From positions 8,669,784-8,733,783 of the forward strand of contig JAGGNK010006559.1 in the NCBI GenBank assembly GCA_017590115.1: a DNA stretch of 64,000 bases. The letters run 5' to 3'. Positions 35,641 to 47,920 of this stretch are shown piece after piece; positions within the stretch are counted from its first letter, which is position 1; every line of letters starts with the position of its first letter. The stretch comes from Montifringilla adamsi (taxonomy: Eukaryota; Chordata; Aves; Passeriformes; Passeridae). The translations under genes were made by a program, and so were the position numbers. The notes under the pieces are model-generated. The model saw nothing but the letters and a program-made list of their open reading frames with translations. It ran no database searches and had not been told where the DNA came from.

Positions 35641-37828
35641 GAGGAATTAACTCTCTTTTGACATCTACAGTCAAAAAAAATGTAAGGTGGCATCTAAGCA
35701 TCACATAGACACAACAGAAGCATCTCCTTGGTAAAGTGGTTTAACTGTGTCATCCTTTTGTCCGAGAGACACCCTTCCTCACTTTGCCTTGCCTTGCTTT
35801 GCCTTGCCTTGTCAGGCCCTGCACTGGAGATCAGGAAATTTGGAAACGAAAGAATGGATGGGGAGAACAGTTACTCTGCATGAAGAGTCTCATTTTACCA
35901 TGGAGTAAAATAGATATAGCACTGTTCACCACCTAGTAGCAACCTCATTATTGCTATTTATATTTCCATATGAATACATTTTTTTTCTCCACCCACTCAT
36001 GCCAAAGACATTATTATCCTCTTTTTTGACCTCAAATTTTCTCCTCAGTCCAACTCACCCATTTCATTGTGACCTATTCAAACCACAGCACCCAGCATCA
36101 TCCTTCCTCCTTACATATTGTTCACCTTGGAAGACAGAGGTCATCTGCAAAGTAGAGAATGATGTCTCAATCAGAAACACTTCTTTTCCTTTGTAAAATT
36201 ATGGTTTTTATTGTTGTTGTGATGGTGTAGTTTAGAGGTTGTTTTATTGTTGGTGTTTTTTTTCCCCCAGACTTGATGACATTTGGCACAATAGGTGGGT
36301 GAAGACATAAATGGGGATGGAAAGTGTGTTGGTTGAAAATTGGATTTTTTAAGGAGCTGAAGTAGCTTGAAAAATTGATTGGATGCAACAGTACTCTGAA
36401 ATAAACAGGAAATAAGCTAAGCTCACAGACCTAAAACATGGCGTTACGTGCCACTTTCCTTCCTTGCCAACATAGCACAAATATTTGAAGACATCTAATT
36501 CACTTTTAAGAGTGCTACTCTGAGAAAGCTTGTTTTCAATCTTTTCTGTTCCTATTTCTAAAAAGAATTCTGAAATTACTTACTGGATTGGGAGGAAGGA
36601 TATAAATATCCTACACCCTAGGTAAATGCTTAAACTTTTAGTCCCTGGCTATATTCATTTATCCAATATGAACAGACTGAAAGAGATTTATCAGAGAAGA
36701 CAAAGTAACCCACAGCAATATTACTTAAAGCCTTGAAGTTAGTTTTACTAGGAAATAGAAAATGGAGGTTCAGGTGTCTGAAAATATCAAGGAACCAAAT
36801 GTTTATTTTCCTTATCCTGCATGAGTATTATATTCATGCAATTATTGGCTAAATTAAATGACTGGACATGCTGGATTGATCCTAACTGGAGAGCTTAATC
36901 CAAGTCTCATCTTCTTATTTTGTTGTTTTCTCTCAAAGTGTTTGAAAATGAAAGAAATTTTCTTTTATTGTCAAGTAAAAATTGGGGTCATCCAAAGCAC
37001 TTACTCTCTTCCATTACACCAATGAAAAATGAGTACAAAATTTTTCATAGGGAAGGAAAGAAGCAAGCCATAAATATGGTAGAGAACCTGCAAAGTGCTA
37101 CCAACATAGTAAGTACTTTGCAATTCCTTTGCTCTTATTTTTATAGGAGTAGCTACATTAAATGTAAACTACAAGCAAAGCAAGTTTTATGTGTCAGAAG
37201 TTGTCTCAAGCAGTTATAACCTACAAAGGACAGACAGCAATGATGTTGACAGGAGGGGTACCAGAGACCTAACCAGGATGCTGTATTAAATAGCTGTATT
37301 AAATAGACAGTAATCTCAGGCTTTTTCTGCCTGACAATGTCTCCAACAGCATCAAGGCTGTCTTCATCATCGGTGTGAATTTTCACTCAGGCTGAAAGTA
37401 TTAGTGTGCAAGAGAAAGATCGAATGGCCAAGCTGTGCTACCTTAACCTGGGAGAATAATGCAATGATAGAATAATGGAATGGAGAATAATGGAAATAAT
37501 GGATGACAGAAATGCCTCTAAAGATGTATTTCAAGCATTTATTCTATGATGCATCATAAGACTTTCTGTGATGGTCAATCTGAAATGTTTGCTGGAAATT
37601 ATGCCGAAGTCCTAAATATATCGTCTCCTGCTGCACTTAGCAGGAGTTCCTTAGTGTTTTGGTGTCACTTCAAACACAGGTAGGTGATGCCTTCAATCAT
37701 CTAAAGCAAAATTAGAGAAAGTACACTTTGTATTGGTACTGATGTAGAAAAGTTTTTGTAAGAAGTTGTCTGTTTCCTGCTCTGCCTGCATTTTATGTCA
37801 TCAAAACAAAATCAGATAGCTCATTCTG
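35641..37828. other. Unique DNA with small tandem repeats
   Basis: No gene recognised. A degenerate CCTTG/CTTTG repeat lies at 35782-35812, a tandem pair of GCTGTATTAAATA at about 37280-37306, and a degenerate GGAGAATAATGGA-type repeat at about 37450-37505. Confidence 0.55.
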
Positions 37829-37930
37829 AGAGCAGCCTGATCTACCTGATGATGTCCTTGCTCGTTGCAGGGGTGTTGGACTAGAGGACCTTAAAAGGTT
37901 CTTCCAACCCAAATGATTCTATGATTCTAT
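37829..37930 (+). mobile_element. CR1 LINE 3' end, plus strand
   Basis: It reads GAGCAGCCTGATCTACCTGA, then GCAGGGGTGTTGGACTAGAG, GACCTTAAAAGGTTCTTCCA, ACCCAAATGATTCTATGATT, CTAT. This is a textbook CR1 3' terminus with the ATGATTCT repeats at 37913-37930. About 100 bases remain, and the rest was lost by 5' truncation. Confidence 0.96.
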
Positions 37931-40900
37931 TTTGGATAATGATAGTAGACTGCAACAGCCAAAAGCATTTTTAATGTTAAATGACTAGCTATGAAAAAAA
38001 AAATAAATTGGAGAGGTGGACCACAATTAGCACAGGAATAATTTTATTAGGCTAAGGGGAGCAAGTTGGCATATCTGTTTATTAGCATTTTTTTTTTTGC
38101 ACAAATGCAAAAAAGAAAATAAGAGATAAAATAAGAAATCTTTATCACTTTGAATTGTTCTGGGGCAACTTGTGTGAATTAGAATACATGAAAGATGTCA
38201 ACAAAGAAAGGGAGTTGAAAGAGCATGAAAAGTGAAGACTTTAACTGTTATCTGGAGTGATATCTATTCAAGTATGTGCTGCTATTCAAGTGATTCTACC
38301 TGGTTATCCATTAATACTTTAATAAATACACTATCTGTTACTTGTGCCCTAGCAGCAATTTCCCTCTATCATATACTTCATACCTCTTCTTTAAATCTCC
38401 ATGTTCATTTATGATTTTTTCTTTTTGGCAAAGGCACAACTATTCATGCAGCTCGTTGACTATCCTTCTCATAATCTGTCACTCTAAGACACCTAGGAAA
38501 AGAAGAAATTAATGGAAACATCACTTCACTTGCCAGCAAACTGGAGGAAGAAAGTAAAAAAAGAAATATTTCAATTTGTTCAAAATCTTGTAGCAATTTT
38601 CATTTCCATTATTTACAAAGGAAGAGGGCTCCAGAGACATAACTCAAAAGTTAAAACAGTGAAGCATTAAGGAATATGAAGTTGGAAGTAAATGTACTTG
38701 TAAGTAGTTATTTTATTTTGACAACAATTGATATTTTACTGGGAGAAATACGTCGGATCCAGGAAAATAATTTCTAGATCAAACTAGAGAAAGTATGCGC
38801 TCTTCTAAGAACATATTCAGAAATGAGATGCACTGATACAAAAGGAAACTTTTATCATATTAACAAAATATATGGGTGCATTTTTGCCAATCAGAACAAA
38901 AGAAAAGTTACAATATAGGAACCTAGCCCAACACAACTACTTCCTTTCAACTAAACTATAAGTCCATTTTATTTTTAACCGGTTATAACATGGTTATTAG
39001 GTTATAGGAAAAAAGGTTATGTTAGGATACAAACTGAAACTGCCAGCACTGGAGGGATTACTGTTTAACCACACATTAGAAAACAAATTCTGCCATCAGA
39101 GTATTTTAAATAGCTTTAAATACCTTGAAATATAGTTTGAAGTACCTTTAAATATAAAGGTAATATACCACTGTTTCTTTTCTACTTTCCTCATTATGCC
39201 TCTTTTTTTTTTTTTTTTTTATCACATATCTGAATTATTTTCCTTTCTAAAGATTCTTAATTTGCTTCTTCTGAGATAGCTAAGTGTTGAATAAAGGTCT
39301 TGGGCCCCTGAGAATGTTTTAAATATTGCGTATCTCTATAGAAGGTTCATTCTTCACAGAGCTTCTTTACAGATCTGTGGCTAGTGAAAGTTAAGCACCT
39401 ACAAAAGAGAGGTCAGGCTACTGGTCTTTAACTCAGGATTATGGAAAATAGTTTTGGAACATGCTGAGAATTGATCTTACCTGTTTCCCCTCCAAGACTG
39501 CTCATGAGAATTTTCCTGTCTAATCTCAATGTATAGTGATGGATGGAGAATTTTCATTTCTCTTGGGTTGATTATTCCAGTTATTTGCTAAAAGTTATTT
39601 TCTTCTATTATCAAATCTAAATTTTATCCCTGGAGTTTTCCCCCTTCTGATTCGTATTATTTTGTTCATTTCATGTCTGCTCAACTAAAAATATATGATA
39701 AGATCACTCCAAAATGAGACAAATTTATCTATGCACTAAGTTGCTTTTCACGACTCAAACAAAGGGAAATCTTTGAGAGAGGTGTTCATGGCTTCTCTCC
39801 CATGAACTACCACTTTTGTGAACTTTAATCCTTTTTGGTACAGGGACTGATTTACTTGACATTTTTAGCACACAATATAAAATAAGTAAATGTTAACCTC
39901 CCCACAGGAGCACTTTAGTTATATCTCTCTCATGCATGTGGTGTATAGACTAAAAGTTAAGAAAACTCTCATCCTAGGCAGATCTTATCAGATGGTAAAA
40001 GAAAATTGACAACTTTTCCTCTTTTGGGTCTTCTGTGGTTGTAGAGGATAATTCTGTCCGTCTTAAAATCATATATGTTTATTTTGCATTCTCCTATAAT
40101 GAAAATACTACATGCTCAAATAGTCAATCTGCTCTATTTTCTCCAATTCAAAAAACACCAAAATCTGTCTAATTCGGAATGCATAAGATTAATTTATCTT
40201 TTCTCCAGGGCAGTCTTAATGCAAGACTACTTTTATTCTTTATGGCTTGATGGGTTTCATCCTCAGGGCTTTGGTTAACATTAGTGTTCCTTCAGAAAAC
40301 TTCTTTTTAAAAATTATTTTCTTTGCCATTTTTAAAAATTTTATGAGAAAACAGTCTAGAATCTAATATAAAGTGATAATTTTTCTATTTTCTTTTTACA
40401 GTTTATGAAGAATACTAGGAAAGTAGCTGTGTGGAGAATATAACAGAAGTTTCTATGTTTGGGTTTAGGAACTAGAGAAAGAAAATTATTCTCCAGTCAA
40501 TTCCATATATTATTTGAAAAGTAATTCTGTAGAAACATATTAAAACTATTCTTCTTTTAGCCCTTGTTAAATTCTGTGGAGTGGGAAGATAGCAGAATAC
40601 TCTAGGTGGTTTACAACAGGTTTCAGAATTTTCATGTGTGCCAGTCTACTTGTAAGAGAATATGAAGCTTTAAACTGTTAGAAGTCTTTCAGGTACCTAA
40701 ATGTCCTCAGTTTTTAAGATGTCCCAAAATCCTTATTATGGAAGAAGCATATCCTATGTAATTACAAACTAATCCAGTGAGAACAGAAACAATGTTAACA
40801 TAATGTTACTGCTGTTAACAGAAACAATGACTGCAGTATCTTCACTCCCACTCAAGTGAGGGTTAAACCTTCATGATAGTAGAGATGGGACAACATTGAG

Positions 40901-40960
40901 TTCTCCAGATTTAAAAAAAACCCTAGGCTCTTGCATCACCAACTTTCACCAGCTACAGCT
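37931..40960. other. Unique AT-rich DNA
   Basis: No gene recognised. An 18-base poly-T run lies at 39203-39220. Short frames have no domains. Confidence 0.55.
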
Positions 40961-41172
40961 AATAAAACCCCAAAAAACAAAAACAAAGACAAAAGCAAAA
41001 ACCAAAATAAAAACAACACAAGAACCAAACCAAACCAAACAAACCAAAAAACAACACAGAATAAAACCCAAACAAAACACAACAACAACAGGAAAAAAAA
41101 AAACCCAAAACAAACAAAAAGGAAAAAAGAAAAAAAACCAACCCAAAAAACCTCATCAAAACAACAGCAGCA
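40961..41172 (+). repeat. Long A/C-rich low-complexity tract
   Basis: About 210 bases almost free of T and with few G, made of CCAAA, CAAAA, AACAACA and AAACCC words, grading into A-rich GGAAAAAAG. The 142- and 99-codon plus frames through it (Lys/Asn/Thr/Gln-rich) and the 66-codon Phe/Cys/Leu-rich minus frames are products of composition, not genes. Confidence 0.9.
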
Positions 41173-42579
41173 AATTTACAACAGGTGCAGTATGATTCCT
41201 GCTTGTGTCACATGGGTTCCTTGGGAAATGACTGCTCAAATGCCTTTGTTAATTCCAGCAGCTAAAAGGAAAAGGGTCTTCTGTCAAAGAGGTGTCCCAG
41301 AGACTGCCTGTGATGATGCTGTCTCAACCCTGTTACTCCTACTGGGCAATTTGTTGTGATTACCTGAATTCTCTCTCAAAAGCCAGATGTCCTGCTCCTC
41401 CAGGCCTAAAGAGATTAAATCTGTTTACCTTTAGGATACTGATAGAATACATACAAAGAAAGTGCTGCTGTGGAAAGAAATTTTACAAAGATGGAGTATT
41501 TTTCTGTTATAGATATAACTAGATAATGCTAGTATGTTGTTGGTAGTACTAGATAATGGCAAAATAACTAGATAATGCAGCCTGTCACTGAGGCTCAGGC
41601 TCAAATTGGCTTTGACCATGCCAAAAAATAATTGGCAAACAAATTTACAGAACAATGTTTAAAACTCTTTAAACAAAATAAATAAACTAGCACTAAAGAA
41701 TTTACTGGAGAATTACATTTGTTATTTTTTAAAATGAATTAATAATATTAAAACAGAAATAAAAGAAAATGAAAATCGTAGTTGTCATATTTTAATTTGG
41801 TTATTTTTCATAAGCTTGAAGACAGTAACTGCTGGTTTTCAATATGGTCTGGCATTAATTAACTAAGGCATTGGGCCTTAGTTAATTAACTATCCAACAC
41901 AGAAAAATAGAAAAAACTAATATTAAATACATAATGCCAGTTTTTTCAGTAGGCTTCTACATGTACCCAGCAGGTTAATATATACCACCAACATAGATTT
42001 TTTTTGCTCTCTTAAATACCACAAGAAAAGGACTAGTTTGTGTGTTTTCAACACAGCCATACAGAAAATTATGGAGTAAGACAAAAACACTGACTGAAAT
42101 GCATACAAACATTGCAAGAAGAAATTAAAAATAAAAAGGCTTTTTTCTCTCTGTTTCTGAAATAGGCTCCCTGTGCTTATATTTAGGACAGGCCAGGAAC
42201 AACTGTCACTTTTACCTATGAATGTGGGTGAACTCTTCATGCGATGCACTTGTGACCTTCAAACTACTGCTTTGAGTGACTTACAGAGAGCCTCAGTGCA
42301 GAATATTCAATGTTTAGGTTTGTGTTTCTATCAGAAAAACACCTGCTGCTAAAGGTGGTCAGATTATATGCTTATAGCACTTCTTTATACTTATTTTTAA
42401 AGGTAACAACAGAAATGAATTCAGAAGTAATTTAAAATTAAGTGTAGCATCTTTTATATATTCCAAAATATCTCCCCATGAATTACCATACATGAATGGA
42501 GTTTGAATGAGAAAATATAATATTTTTTATTGCAAATATTGGGAACCTTTAATTAGCCTTAGTGAGGTTTGTGGGTTTT

Positions 42580-42581
<2 letters not shown>
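41173..42581. other. Unique DNA with local repeats
   Basis: No gene recognised. The word ACTAGATAATG occurs three times at 41518-41528, 41548-41558 and 41567-41577. The hairpin at 41855-41889 is listed separately. Confidence 0.55.
41855..41889. repeat. Perfect 15-bp inverted repeat, 5-nt loop
   Basis: Left arm 41855-41869 (TTAATTAACTAAGGC) is exactly complementary to 41875-41889 across a five-base loop (41870-41874). The arms contain TTAATTAA, itself a palindrome. Pairing stops at the next base on each side. Confidence 0.92.
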
Positions 42582-42616
<35 letters not shown>

Positions 42617-42632
42617 GTTTTTTTTTTTTTTT
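42582..42632. repeat. 51-base T tract interrupted by one GG
   Basis: T at every position except GG at 42616-42617. It may be a reverse-strand poly-A tail of a lost insertion or slippage expansion. No retroelement body is recognisable beside it. Confidence 0.97.
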
Positions 42633-45444
42633 GGTAAAGTAAATCAACGTATAAGTCATCAGGAAATATCGGAATATTAAATTCATACACAGATTTACTT
42701 GAAGTGGCAGTGGGATTCTCTTGCTTGATCTGAGTAACTCAGGGTTTAAATCCATTATCAGTACTAAATGTTACAGTGATTCATTCAATAACCTACTCAT
42801 TAGACAATCCTCTCTCTCAAAGAAAATCCCAGATAATCTCTTCACATCATATTGCCAAAAGGCCAATCTTAATCAAATCATTTAAGTATAAAATGATCTT
42901 TGCTTTCTAAGGCGAGATCAGAAAGAACATACTGATGTCTCTTTGATTCTGAACTTGCTGCCTGTGAGACTGGTGATGCCTTTTCTCTTTCATGGTCGGT
43001 ACATACAAAGAGGAGAATCTTCAAGTAAGATCCTACAAGATCCAAATTCATGCATTCTTTGATCAAAAAATGAAGATCAATTTGTACTTCAAAACCCATG
43101 AGCTAGATTTTTTCCATTTCGACTTTTTTCTTTTTGAATGAAATGAATTTGACAAATGCATTAAGAACTTGTCTATAGTTTTGTCCACACAGTTTTAATT
43201 GGTTAATGAAGGTCTCACATGAAATTCATGCTGTTTTCTGTCCATGAATACTTAACCTTAAGTCTCTTAAGTTTTCTATATGCTTAAGAAAGTATTTATT
43301 ATTTAATGGATTTCACATTACTTAGAAATTATCTAAAATTGCATCAAGGTTACAGTCTTGGCTGTGAACCACTGATAAACATTAATAAAAACCACAAAAG
43401 ACCAATATTATGGTCCTGCTAGTTTGCCTGTACCATGTTCATATAAAAAAAAAAGGCAAAACCTCCCAAAAAAATCCCCCACCTACCCCAACATTCTCAC
43501 CCCCTTAATAAAAAAGATTGGTTATTGGAGGGTATTTGTTATCAAAAATTGTTAGCTGCTATATGCTCTTATGGCTTTTCTAGTGATATTTCTAAAATGT
43601 GTGATTAAAAAAAATATTACTTTGATTTTATTTGTCCATGCTGCTTGCTGGCATGCTCAGGAAGTAGCACTTCATGCAGCTCTGCTTATGCTGTAATTCT
43701 CTATTGGAAAAAAAGCCCAACACTGGAATTTTCTTATAGAATCAGATTTACCTAGAGAGGGAGGGAAGGACTTGGGGGCTGAGTGAATAAGAGTATAGTT
43801 TTCCAGCCTCTCTCACCAGAATGACACACACTCCTTGTTATGCAGTCCATGGCAGGATGTAACTTTGTGCCATCTCTCTCTTTCATCCATCAGTGAACCC
43901 TTTCCAGCAGATGCACAAACAAATTTGCAATTGAAACATTCCAGATGAGTATGGATTACCTGGCAGCTCAGGTGTCAGAAGCAGTTGCTGATGGTACTTC
44001 TGTCATATTTTGAAAGATGGAGAACAGAAATCACATACCACTAAAGGACAATTGATTCTCTGTGTTCTGTTTCCAGGTATCTTTCTGCAAGAGAGAGAGC
44101 ACTATTGATTTAGACTATTTTAGGTATATTTATCAAAAGCTTTTCCTTGCAGCATCAATAATATTTTACACAGTGAAATTGAAGGGTGCTAATACCAAGG
44201 ATGAACCAAATCCAGTTTACAACACTTTGCTACCTGTGAGTGCTAAGTGCTTGGGAGACTTAAGATCATCTGTTTGATGATTTCTCTTGCTACATCTTGA
44301 GTCACTTACTAAGGGCATCTCTGAAAAGGTCATTTGTGGAAGTTTTATCTTAAACTGTTTTGTCCAAAGAAGACACCAAAATGTCCGGCATTGATTTTTC
44401 TTGCACTGCAACATTACTCCCAGGAGTAAACTATCAAAGAGCCTATTGACAGAAATATGCCACAAGTCTGTGACTACATAGAATAGAACTACAGGTAATT
44501 TCATTTTTTAATATTACCTGTCCTTAACACACAAGGAAACTGGACAAAACCCTAAAGTGACTGAGATGTGATATAGAAGTTTAAGATGTTCAATACTCTT
44601 TGTGGACCAAGACTCCATCAATTGAATCAAATACATAAGGTTAGCAATTAGATGCAGTTGCTGTACTTTAGACATATCCTGTGTGGATACTCCTTGGAGG
44701 AGGCTGGGAGAGGAAGAGGACGGAAAATCAGAATGCTACTCCTACGGTTATTATGAAATATTGAAATAGAAAAAGAAGTCATACAATTTTTAACACTTTT
44801 TTGAGCAAATCAGACTCTTCAGAGATTTGCACCTTTCCAGTATAGGAACCATGATGAGAGCTGTACCTTGCAGAGGAAAAATCACTTCCATCTGATCTAG
44901 ATTTACCCTCCCAAGCCTTATGATTATCCCTCTGCTGCATTCTAACTTATTGAAGGAGAGACAGTTTGCCAAGTAAGCAACAATATCACTTAGGAAAGTC
45001 TCTGTGTGATGTAAGTTACACAGTGCATATACACAGACACACACAACAGTGAATTTATACTTTCTGACACCTTAAAGGCTTTTCAGAAGTCATGGCAGCT
45101 TCAAAAGTGTCTGCTTTCCACCAGCATGTATACTTGTATAACTTTTTGTCATTTTTTTCCCTTTGTAGTTTTGCTGACTGCTACAGCTTTTATTCCTGAG
45201 ACATATCAAAGAATATAGATAACAGAAGTCAAAAGAAGGTAAATTCATAATCACATTCAAATGTAGTGTATAACACACATTTTAAATTATTTTTTATAGA
45301 TGATTCATATTTTCTCTTGCAGTATCTTATATTTCTTTAACTTGATAGCCTAGCTGTACATGAGATTCAAGAAGGAACAAATCAGTGTCTCAGTGGGAAA
45401 AAAATGAAACCTTCCTGCTGCTTTTGCAGAAGGAGTTTGAGCAC
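42633..45444. other. Unique AT-rich DNA
   Basis: No gene recognised. An A/C-rich stretch with poly-A and poly-C runs occurs at about 43444-43520. Confidence 0.55.
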
Positions 45445-45517
45445 ATGGATTAATCCATTTTGTCTCGCAATGTATAATATGTTATATAGGAAATCCAAGA
45501 AGGATGGATTAATCCAT
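45445..45517. repeat. Duplicated 14-bp palindrome ATGGATTAATCCAT
   Basis: The perfect palindrome ATGGATTAATCCAT occurs at 45445-45458 and again at 45504-45517, 59 bp apart start to start. Both are followed by T-rich CTC-containing sequence, suggesting a diverged tandem duplication. GGATTA/TAATCC is the core bound by Otx/Pitx/Bicoid-class homeodomains. Open frames of 64 (plus) and 97 (minus) codons cross it on opposite strands, so neither is persuasive. Confidence 0.85.
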
Positions 45518-47854
45518 TCTTTTTCTCTCAACATCTTATATATTTTAAATTTATTTATGGGTATTACAGCAGGAGAGGGGAATGTTGTCACTAGATGATG
45601 ACAGGATAGGCTCCTAGCATGGATTACTAATAAAGACTTTCCCTTAGTGAAAGACAACCAGCAAAATAAGGACATGTGAGAAAACTGATGTCATTAATGC
45701 TAAATACTAAATCCTTCCTCATTTGTTTCCTTTAGTACTTTACCACATTTTGTGTGACCTCCAGAATGATCTTTTGAAAGCCAGGTTTGTACCTGGGTCT
45801 CCTTGTGAATGTTGCACTGCAGAAAAGGGAGCCCTTACTGAGCACGATTTCTATATTTTGCCATTTTTAACACATCAATCAGTCATAGCAAAGAGTCAAT
45901 CTCCCCTGCTAGCAGTCCTGGTGAGTAAGGCAGGGATTTTCAGTGTCAGGTCAAAAACCGTCTCCGGCTCACACGTATTAGTGTTGCTCTCAGCAGCGCC
46001 AGCACACACACCTCAGGCTAAGGTTCTCTTCTGCCAGCACCCGGCCCGAGCTCAGGGTCATTAATTCAGCCCATGGTGTTCATCCCAAACCAGCTTGACA
46101 ACCTGGTTACAGGAACAAGTCCTTCATGGAGGTCAGGACTGCCCACTGGGGAGAGAGGCTGAGGCTTATAAATTAATCTCTCTTCACCACTTGTTGGTCA
46201 GAAAGAAAAACACAAAGAATGATACAGGCAAGAGTGTGATTGACGTATCAATAATTCTATTGAGTTACAGTTATTATGGGCAATCCTACCTGGGAGCCTC
46301 ATGGACTGTGATCTTCCGATCAAATTGGAACAGCTCTGCATTACCATTTAAATAATTTTTGAACTATCAGTTTAGAAGATTTTCAGAAGAAGGAAACTTA
46401 CCATTTTCCAGATACAAAGGGAGAAATTGCATCCATCCTTGCTTCAGCTGTCTAAGTAGCATTTGCCAGAGTTGATTTAGTTCCAGTAAAAATATATGTA
46501 ACACAATTGCAATTTACCAAATTCTCTGAATTAACTTTGAATTGTTTCTAAAGGTAATATATCAAAATATTTTAAAGGAAAGTAAACTTTCATGTAGAAA
46601 GAAGTTACATTATAAAGAATTATATCTCCTTTTTTTTTCTTCCCTATTTTTTTTTAATGTAAAGAGGTATAGGTCCCCAAGCATCTGTAAAACAAAAGAG
46701 AGAGGAAACATCAAGGGATTTATAGTTTGCTACCTACAAGTTTGAGATCTATTTCTTTGAACATATTTCATTTCATTCCCTGTAGGATTTATTTGATATT
46801 TTCTAGGCCTTTAGGGACAGTGGGGTTGAAAGGAAGTTGGACTACAGTATGAAGTCAGCAGGGCAGGAGACATGAGCTGTTTTGCTGATTTCAAAACAGG
46901 ATCTGAAATTGTCAGAAAAAAAACCCAAACTTTTTTATTACCAAAGGCAGATTTAAAAGGCTATTTAGCAACGGAGGATCAAAAATGCATTAGCACATTC
47001 CACCATTAAAAAGCTTGCGTAACGGGCATTTGCTGTGGCAGATATATTCCAAGCAGATCTATAGCTATGCTGCAGTGTTTTCCAGCATGAAAAAAACACC
47101 AAAGAATTATGAATGTTTTTCAAATTTATTAAATATATATCTGGATGGATCATCAGGGTTCTATTATGATTTCTCAAAAATTGTAAAAAAAGCATCTTAA
47201 TTTTGGTAAAGAATTTCAGATTCCATTATCTCTTAGATGAGGCACTAGATTGGTAATAAATATATACAGTGGGCCTATCCTTACAAACTCTAGTTGAAGT
47301 TCAGTAAATTTCAGCCGTCCCACCTTGTTCTACTTGCTCAGCTACTCTAGGATGACACATAAACAATAGGATTTAATTTCATCTTCTACAGCTTTTCTGG
47401 TTTGGGACAGAAAGGGAGAAAAAAACTTAGAAATTCTGTCCTCTAATAATAACAATTCACCACCTAAGAGTAACAATGAGTTAAAAAGAGTAAAAAAAGA
47501 GTGAAAGAAAAGAGAAAATTTGACCCAGTATCTTCAAAGTACTGAAATAAACAGTTGCCAGCAGCTTGTATTACATTCTTGTGAAACAACTGTTTATGAA
47601 TATTTTGATTTCACTGATAAGAAATCAGACTCTGGAAGGAGATATGAACCCCATAAACTCCAAAAGACAGTCAGTAACAGATCTAGAATTATCTTCAGTC
47701 AGCAAATAATAGTTCTTACACCCACTTGAGCCGCAAATTTCTAATGCTTTTATTTATAGAAATCAACATTTTGAATAAGTATGTCTTTGGTGAGTAAAAC
47801 TCCACAAAGTTAATGCATAATTCGCTTAGAAATTTGCCCATGCAACACATCCAC
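45518..47854. other. Unique DNA, one unclassified GC-richer patch
   Basis: The patch at about 45770-46190 is GC-richer and contains a few CpGs, with a TATAAATTAA motif near 46168. It carries a 113-codon plus frame starting at 45723 with no recognisable domain. It could be an old LTR, but no TG...CA limits or family landmarks are clear. No gene recognised. Confidence 0.45.
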
Positions 47855-47920
47855 TTTTTTTGTTGTTGTTGTTGGTTGGCTTGGGGTTTTTTTGTTTGTT
47901 TCTTTGGTTCTTTTTTGTTT
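47855..47920. repeat. T/G-rich low-complexity tract
   Basis: TTG, TTTG and GGTT words over 66 bases. It is the opposite-strand equivalent of the A/C-rich tracts elsewhere in the window. Confidence 0.88.

Noticed and set aside
40931..41359. 142-codon plus frame, the longest in the window
   Set aside because: Two thirds of it is translation of an A/C-rich low-complexity tract (Lys/Asn/Thr/Gln). No domain is visible and competing frames run on both strands.
45723..46064. 113-codon plus frame in a GC-richer patch
   Set aside because: No domain match, no splice or poly-A context. The frame is probably chance in unclassified DNA.
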